64,000 bases of DNA from Pseudanabaena sp. ABRG5-3. GTDB taxonomy: Bacteria > Cyanobacteriota > Cyanobacteriia > Pseudanabaenales > Pseudanabaenaceae. How positions within the stretch are numbered: position 1 is the stretch's first letter; every line of letters begins with the position of its first letter. Location of the stretch: contig NZ_AP017560.1 in NCBI RefSeq assembly GCF_003967015.1, forward strand, positions 1,550,001 to 1,614,000, given 5' to 3'. The notes below the pieces were generated by a model. That model did no database searches, was not told the DNA's origin, and saw only the letters and a list, made by a program, of their open reading frames with translations. The translations under genes and the position numbers were made by a program. Positions 59,493 through 64,000 of the stretch are shown here, in pieces.

Positions 59493-61754
59493 ATGGAATC
59501 TTTGCCTGAATCTTCAAAATCCGTAGGCGATCTTGTCAAAACAGATCGTGGAGCATTAGGGGTTGATCGTGTAGTAGATCAATCTACTGAATTACAGGCG
59601 AATCAAGTATTAGATAAAAAATTAAATAAAAAAGTCAGTGACTTGTGCGATCGCTTGACATGGTCAGATCTAGGAATAGTGTTGAGTATTCCACTAGTGG
59701 GATGGCTAATTGCGGTGGGGATAATTTATCTCGTTAATCCATTAGCCATTAGTTGGTTAGCCTCTTCCGATGCGCCTGCTTTTTACCCCAACTCATTGTG
59801 GAATATTCCTAAAAGTATCAAACAAATTCAAGAAGAACTGGGGCGTAGTCAACTTAAACTCGGTGAAAATTACAATCTTAAAACTGGGGAAGTTATCTAT
59901 ACAGTTCTAGAAACAGAAACTCAAAATATTCGCGAGATTCGCCTTTATCAAACGGTTTGGGATCGTGGTATTGAGAAGTTACTGTTAGTAAGTACGATGA
60001 CGATCGCAGGAATCGATGAATATTTTGTGCGATCGCCGCTTTTAAAATATGCCACCTACTCACCTCCTGAACGTTTACAGCCAAACCGCAATCGACTACC
60101 ACTCAAAAAATTAGCATTAATTGAGAATCCGCCTAAGCAAATTGGTGATCAAAAAGATGGGCTTTGGTTCACAACATCGGGAAGGGTTGATGGGATTGCC
60201 TATGGACAGATTTATTACTTTGTGACAGACAAGCGATCGCAACTGGTTGAATTAGAGTCTTGGACAAGCGCCGCAGGAGAACTTCCTAAATGGCGAAGTA
60301 TCCTTACGAGCAATCTTAATTCTCCTCAATTGGTAGTCAATCAAAGTCAGGAATTTGAGCCAATGTTTTTGGTCTATCAACCTGAAGAAGCGATCGCCAC
60401 TTCCATTAAGAAAGTCCAGTTGCGACAGATCAACCTTAATGAAGCAAAAAATCAACCTAAAGCCTATCAAGATGCTCTACTCATGGCGAGTGTGGGGCTA
60501 TGGTCGCCTGCCTTGGGTAAATTTAATATTATGGTTGATGAATTGCGATCGCAAGGTAAAACCCTTGCGCCATTCTTGCAGGAACAATATGATCTAATTT
60601 CCTTACATGCCAAAATCACCTCTGAGCGAGCCGATAATCCCAATGCAAATATTGGTGAAAAAGCTCTCATTAATATCATTGATGGACGCTGGAGTGAGGC
60701 AATCGCGATCGCTAACGATACCACCTATAAAGGCGATCGGATTGCGGAAATGTTGGAGAAATATCATCCTCATATTTGGCAGAGAGCAATGACCATGTTG
60801 ACTTTTACCAATGCAACGGAGATCAAGTTGTGGGGAGGATTAGTTGTTCTCCAACGTAATGGCTTGCGGCGGGCTGAAAATTGGTTGAGAGAACAAAAGG
60901 TTGATGCGAAGGACTTCAATCAATTATTACAAAGACTAGATCTTGCGCCGATCTTGCTCAAACCACAGCAATTGCTGGGCAGTGTTACTTATATTGGTAA
61001 AGGAAATGCTGGTTCGGAATGGTTCTTGCCTCCACCAAAATTAGAATCAGGTCAAGCTTGGTACGAAGTGCGGATTGATTTGATGAAGGATGGTGATAAG
61101 TGGCGCAATGATCCATTCTCAGAACTAAGCGATCGCTCATCAATTTTGCTATGGCGCATTTTAGGACTTTCGATTAACAATAATCTGGGTGTGGTGCTAT
61201 ACGATGGTTATGGCAAGTCACAAACATCATTCCTGACTGCTCAATCTCTGTGGGTTGGTGATGATGGGCAATTAAAGATTTTGGCTTCAGGTGAAGCTAG
61301 TCTTGCGCCCTTACTGACCAAAAGTATCATTCCTCCGTTAGTAACCAGTGGTGGTACATTCGATCCACCTAAGGGAACCTCCGTTGATTGGCAAACCCTC
61401 TCTCCAAAAGTGATTGAACGCATAATTCGGTCTATGTATAGTGAGTTGCAACGCAATGGACAGGTCTCCATGAGTATTGAAGATTTTGGTGTCCTAGCCC
61501 AGCAACAATGGACACTCACCTCGGTGAATCTTGATGGTTTTGGCAAGTCCGAGTATTTACTATTGCTTGATCGATCGCAAGTTGATTTAGGCGATCGCCA
61601 TTATCCTTTAGCGATCGCTTTTTCGAGTGATGGCTCTCTGATATTTAGCGACATGAATGGAGGGCGCATCTGGCTAGATGTATTACCAAGCAGCACCGAA
61701 GGACAAATCCTCACTCTCCGCAATCGCCGTTACGAAGTATGGAACTTCCGTTAA
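59493..61754 (+). CDS. large hypothetical protein with one N-terminal TM segment
   Basis: A 753-aa protein I do not recognise. After an acidic cytosolic start of about 55 residues, DLGIVLSIPLVGWLIAVGIIYLV is a single TM segment (about residues 63-85). The rest seems extracytoplasmic: beta-rich stretches and a helical middle part, and a C-terminal segment with FGKSEYLLLLDRSQVDLGDRHYPLAIAF and LIFSDMNGGRIWL. No enzyme motif is seen. The ATG at 59493 is taken; a TTG at 59478 is in frame and neither has a good ribosome-binding site. It shares a hairpin with priA, convergent. Confidence 0.65.
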   Translation: MESLPESSKSVGDLVKTDRGALGVDRVVDQSTELQANQVLDKKLNKKVSDLCDRLTWSDLGIVLSIPLVGWLIAVGIIYLVNPLAISWLASSDAPAFYPNSLWNIPKSIKQIQEELGRSQLKLGENYNLKTGEVIYTVLETETQNIREIRLYQTVWDRGIEKLLLVSTMTIAGIDEYFVRSPLLKYATYSPPERLQPNRNRLPLKKLALIENPPKQIGDQKDGLWFTTSGRVDGIAYGQIYYFVTDKRSQLVELESWTSAAGELPKWRSILTSNLNSPQLVVNQSQEFEPMFLVYQPEEAIATSIKKVQLRQINLNEAKNQPKAYQDALLMASVGLWSPALGKFNIMVDELRSQGKTLAPFLQEQYDLISLHAKITSERADNPNANIGEKALINIIDGRWSEAIAIANDTTYKGDRIAEMLEKYHPHIWQRAMTMLTFTNATEIKLWGGLVVLQRNGLRRAENWLREQKVDAKDFNQLLQRLDLAPILLKPQQLLGSVTYIGKGNAGSEWFLPPPKLESGQAWYEVRIDLMKDGDKWRNDPFSELSDRSSILLWRILGLSINNNLGVVLYDGYGKSQTSFLTAQSLWVGDDGQLKILASGEASLAPLLTKSIIPPLVTSGGTFDPPKGTSVDWQTLSPKVIERIIRSMYSELQRNGQVSMSIEDFGVLAQQQWTLTSVNLDGFGKSEYLLLLDRSQVDLGDRHYPLAIAFSSDGSLIFSDMNGGRIWLDVLPSSTEGQILTLRNRRYEVWNFR

Positions 61755-61755
61755 A

Positions 61756-61790
61756 ATAAACAATGTCTTGCAAAGCGATACATTGTTTAT
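61756..61790. terminator. bidirectional hairpin between the 753-aa gene and priA
   Basis: ATAAACAATGT and ACATTGTTTAT pair perfectly, with an inner TTGC/GCGA stem around AAA. It overlaps the priA stop codon. Confidence 0.65.
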
Positions 61791-64000
61791 AGAATTGTTA
61801 ATGGATCGACATCGATCGCAACTCTAACAGATTTGGAATTCACTAACATTCGTAACTCTTCTAGGTTCGGTACATTGGGTAAAACATCGGGCATGAATTT
61901 CAATAAAATTTGCCAGCGATAACGATTAGCGACTTTAGCGATCGTGGCGGGAGTCGCTCCTAAAATATCCCAATCATTTTCTAATTGCCGTAAATATTCT
62001 GCTAATTCATTCGCAGAATTCTCTACTGTCTGAGCATTCTCACTACTAAGATGAATCAAGACCATTTGCCCTTTAGGTGGATAGCGCAATGCTTCCCGCA
62101 TTTCTAGTTCGGTTTGCATGAATTCTTCTAGGCGATATCTCTGAACTGCTTGGATGGCAGGATGTTCTGGAGTGTAGGTTTGCATAATGACTTTGCCATC
62201 TTCTTCGCCACGACCCGCCCGACCTGCAACTTGTAAGAGAGTTTGTGCGGCTCTCTCCCCTGCACGATAATCGGAGAAGTTTAATAATCCATCGGCGGAA
62301 ACTACGCCTACTAAAGTAACTTGAGGAATATCTAAACCCTTGGTTAACATTTGGGTTCCTACTAATAAATCGGCTGTACCTGCGCGAAACTGATCGATAA
62401 GCAGACGATGCTGATCCTTGTTGCGGGTGGTGTCGCTATCAAAACGAATCAGGCGAATATTGGGAAAGAGCTTGGTAAGTTCCTGTTCTACTTTTTGAGT
62501 GCCGCTACCAAAATATTTGAAATAGGGCGAATTGCATTGAGGACAGGATTTCGGCTGGATTTGGGTGTAGTTGCAATAGTGGCAGCGCAAATGTGCCGAT
62601 TTCGGTTGATGGGCTGTGGGCGAGATGGGATCGTGATAGGAGAGAGAAACATCGCAATGGGGACATTCGGCGACATAGCCACAGGAGCGACAGGAAACGA
62701 AGGTGCTATAGCCACGTCGATGGATGAATAGAATTCCTTGCTGCTTCGCTTCTAGCATTTCGGCGATCGCACCCTGTAACTTGCGACTCAAAATCGAGTA
62801 ATTACCTGCCTTAAATTCATCACGCATATCCACAATGTCAATCGGAGGCATCGCTCGATTGCCAATGCGATTAGGAAGTTCCAAATAAATTAATTCCTGT
62901 TGTTTCTGGGCAAAGACTAATTCTGCGGAAGGGGTTGCGGAACCCATGACAAGGGGAACTTGCTCTAACTGCGATCGCCATTGAGCTACCGTCCGTGCAT
63001 GGTAACAGGGTTGAGGCTGATCCTGCTTGAAGCTATTGTCATGCTCCTCATCCATCACAATTAAGCCCAAATTCGATAGTGGCGCAAATACTGCCGATCG
63101 CGTGCCAATTACTACTTGTGATTCCCCTGTTAGCATCAAGCGCCATGTATCAAAGCGTTCGCCATCGGATAGCTGACTATGATAGACATTCACCTTGGCA
63201 TCACCAAATCTTGCCCGAAAGCGATCTGTTAATTGTGGAGTCAAACCAATTTCAGGGACTAGCACTAATGCGGATTTACCAGCTTCGAGGACAGTCGCGA
63301 TCGCTTGTAGATACACTTCGGTTTTGCCTGAGCCTGTCACCCCATGCAGGAGAAAATGTGACGGGTTATTATTGGCGATCGCTTTTAAAATTGACTGTAA
63401 CGCTAAATCTTGATCGGGGGTAAGAGCTTTGGGGCGATCGCGAATGACTGTATGACTTTTGCCACCTAAGCGCAAAGATTCTCGTTTGGAGATTACAACA
63501 TACCCTTTATTCTCTAAGTTCTGAATTACGGAAGTAGAGGTTTTTGCTAATTTACATAACTGAGTTTTGGAACATTCTCCCCCTTGATGTTGCAAAATTG
63601 TTAAAACTTCTGTTTGTCTAGCTGTAATTTCATGATCGGGAACCTTGATTAAAACGACAATATCCTCATATTTTGGTTGTGGACGATTGGGCAATTCTAA
63701 AACCGTTTCAATCAAATCTAATTTTTGTAATTCCCTTAACCCTGCACCTGTATATCTACCAAGCTTTTGCTGGATATAGCGACGACTTAGCCCTTTAGAA
63801 TTCCCCTTATGCTCTTGCAAAAAATGCCACACCATTTGAGCTGACTTGGTAGCAACTAGATTCACCATAGGTGAATCTAGTTGCTTGATTTTGATGCGGT
63901 AATGGGACTGATCAAGTAATTTTGGAGGTAACGCCGTTTTCACCGTTTGCATGACAGGAGTACGATAATAATCAGCCGTGCGCGTTAACAGTTCCCAATA
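61787..64000 (-). CDS. priA: primosomal protein N' (replication restart helicase), 5' end outside window
   Basis: A superfamily 2 helicase that restarts stalled forks. The first visible ATG (63952) is not the start: the frame stays open to base 64000 and reads YWELLTRTADYYRTPV, typical of PriA upstream of QTVKTALPPKLL. The visible part has Walker A GVTGSGKTEVY, the DEEH box (IVMDEEHDNSF), eight zinc cysteines between CRSCGYVAECPHC and CHYCNY...CPQC, and the helicase motifs TKGLDIPQVTLVG and QVAGRAGRG. The N-terminal DNA-binding part is missing from the window. Confidence 0.95.
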   Translation of the reverse strand, partial: YWELLTRTADYYRTPVMQTVKTALPPKLLDQSHYRIKIKQLDSPMVNLVATKSAQMVWHFLQEHKGNSKGLSRRYIQQKLGRYTGAGLRELQKLDLIETVLELPNRPQPKYEDIVVLIKVPDHEITARQTEVLTILQHQGGECSKTQLCKLAKTSTSVIQNLENKGYVVISKRESLRLGGKSHTVIRDRPKALTPDQDLALQSILKAIANNNPSHFLLHGVTGSGKTEVYLQAIATVLEAGKSALVLVPEIGLTPQLTDRFRARFGDAKVNVYHSQLSDGERFDTWRLMLTGESQVVIGTRSAVFAPLSNLGLIVMDEEHDNSFKQDQPQPCYHARTVAQWRSQLEQVPLVMGSATPSAELVFAQKQQELIYLELPNRIGNRAMPPIDIVDMRDEFKAGNYSILSRKLQGAIAEMLEAKQQGILFIHRRGYSTFVSCRSCGYVAECPHCDVSLSYHDPISPTAHQPKSAHLRCHYCNYTQIQPKSCPQCNSPYFKYFGSGTQKVEQELTKLFPNIRLIRFDSDTTRNKDQHRLLIDQFRAGTADLLVGTQMLTKGLDIPQVTLVGVVSADGLLNFSDYRAGERAAQTLLQVAGRAGRGEEDGKVIMQTYTPEHPAIQAVQRYRLEEFMQTELEMREALRYPPKGQMVLIHLSSENAQTVENSANELAEYLRQLENDWDILGATPATIAKVANRYRWQILLKFMPDVLPNVPNLEELRMLVNSKSVRVAIDVDPLTIL

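Noticed and set aside
61787-63952. ATG at 63952 as start of priA
   Set aside because: The frame continues to the window edge with conserved PriA sequence, so the gene is cut by the window.

Overview
The window looks like a chromosomal segment of a filamentous, probably Pseudanabaena-like cyanobacterium. The phylum is well supported: the octamer GCGATCGC (HIP1) is scattered throughout, and there are chlH, a high-light-inducible protein, two Tic20-like proteins, a DUF2854 protein, SigA, ClpC and MinCDE. The genus is only an inference from gene order and base use. Both ends cut genes: a giant Hsp70-like protein at the left edge and priA at the right edge.

Region by region. 1-4422 holds the 3' part of a very long acidic protein ending in an Hsp70-type ATPase domain. 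4450-12400 is a cobalamin block. A cobalamin riboswitch precedes hupE-cobW-cobG-cobH-cobI on the minus strand, and cobL (cbiET) and cobK converge beside it. A PD-(D/E)XK-like orphan and a 97-bp palindromic element lie inside the block. 12570-16233 encodes queC, queE, ribD and a response regulator-kinase. 16460-18910 carries rpsF, a 50-aa Hlip and an exported TPR protein. 19155-22652 is the conserved rpmH-rnpA-PH protein-yidC-khpB-DUF177 cluster. 22950-29327 has an exported-type lipase divergent from an OmpR-type two-component pair, a second hydrolase, a DUF29 protein and the primary sigma factor. 29782-30034 contains two related MITE-like palindromes. 30128-35087 carries housekeeping and envelope genes (DUF2854, tsaC, a peptidoglycan-binding repeat protein, rimI, a TauE-type permease).

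The accessory regions are 35189-40965 and 46412-52910. They hold toxin-antitoxin-type pairs (YgiT-like/DUF4258, BrnT/BrnA, DUF5615/DUF433, TumE/TumA), orphan antitoxins, an envelope-anchored three-gene group split by an intact IS982 element, an Rpn-family nuclease, a second DUF29 protein and a 480-aa protein with a HEPN-like R-x6-H motif. Decayed remnants of a transposase, a BrnT toxin and (elsewhere) an MFS transporter can be read in gaps. A HIP1-containing repeat recurs in these gaps and forms a four-unit tandem array beside the HEPN-like gene.

Between and after these lie core genes: clpC, minC-minD-minE (MinE with a 150-residue extension), cca, chlH, two tandem tic20-like genes, prmC, a 753-aa conserved-looking membrane protein and priA. 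A perfect match to the HLR1 (RpaB) consensus lies between chlH and the tic20-like pair. Intergenic hairpins with a GC-rich stem and a TTC or GAA loop close many transcription units. No tRNA, rRNA or CRISPR array was recognised.
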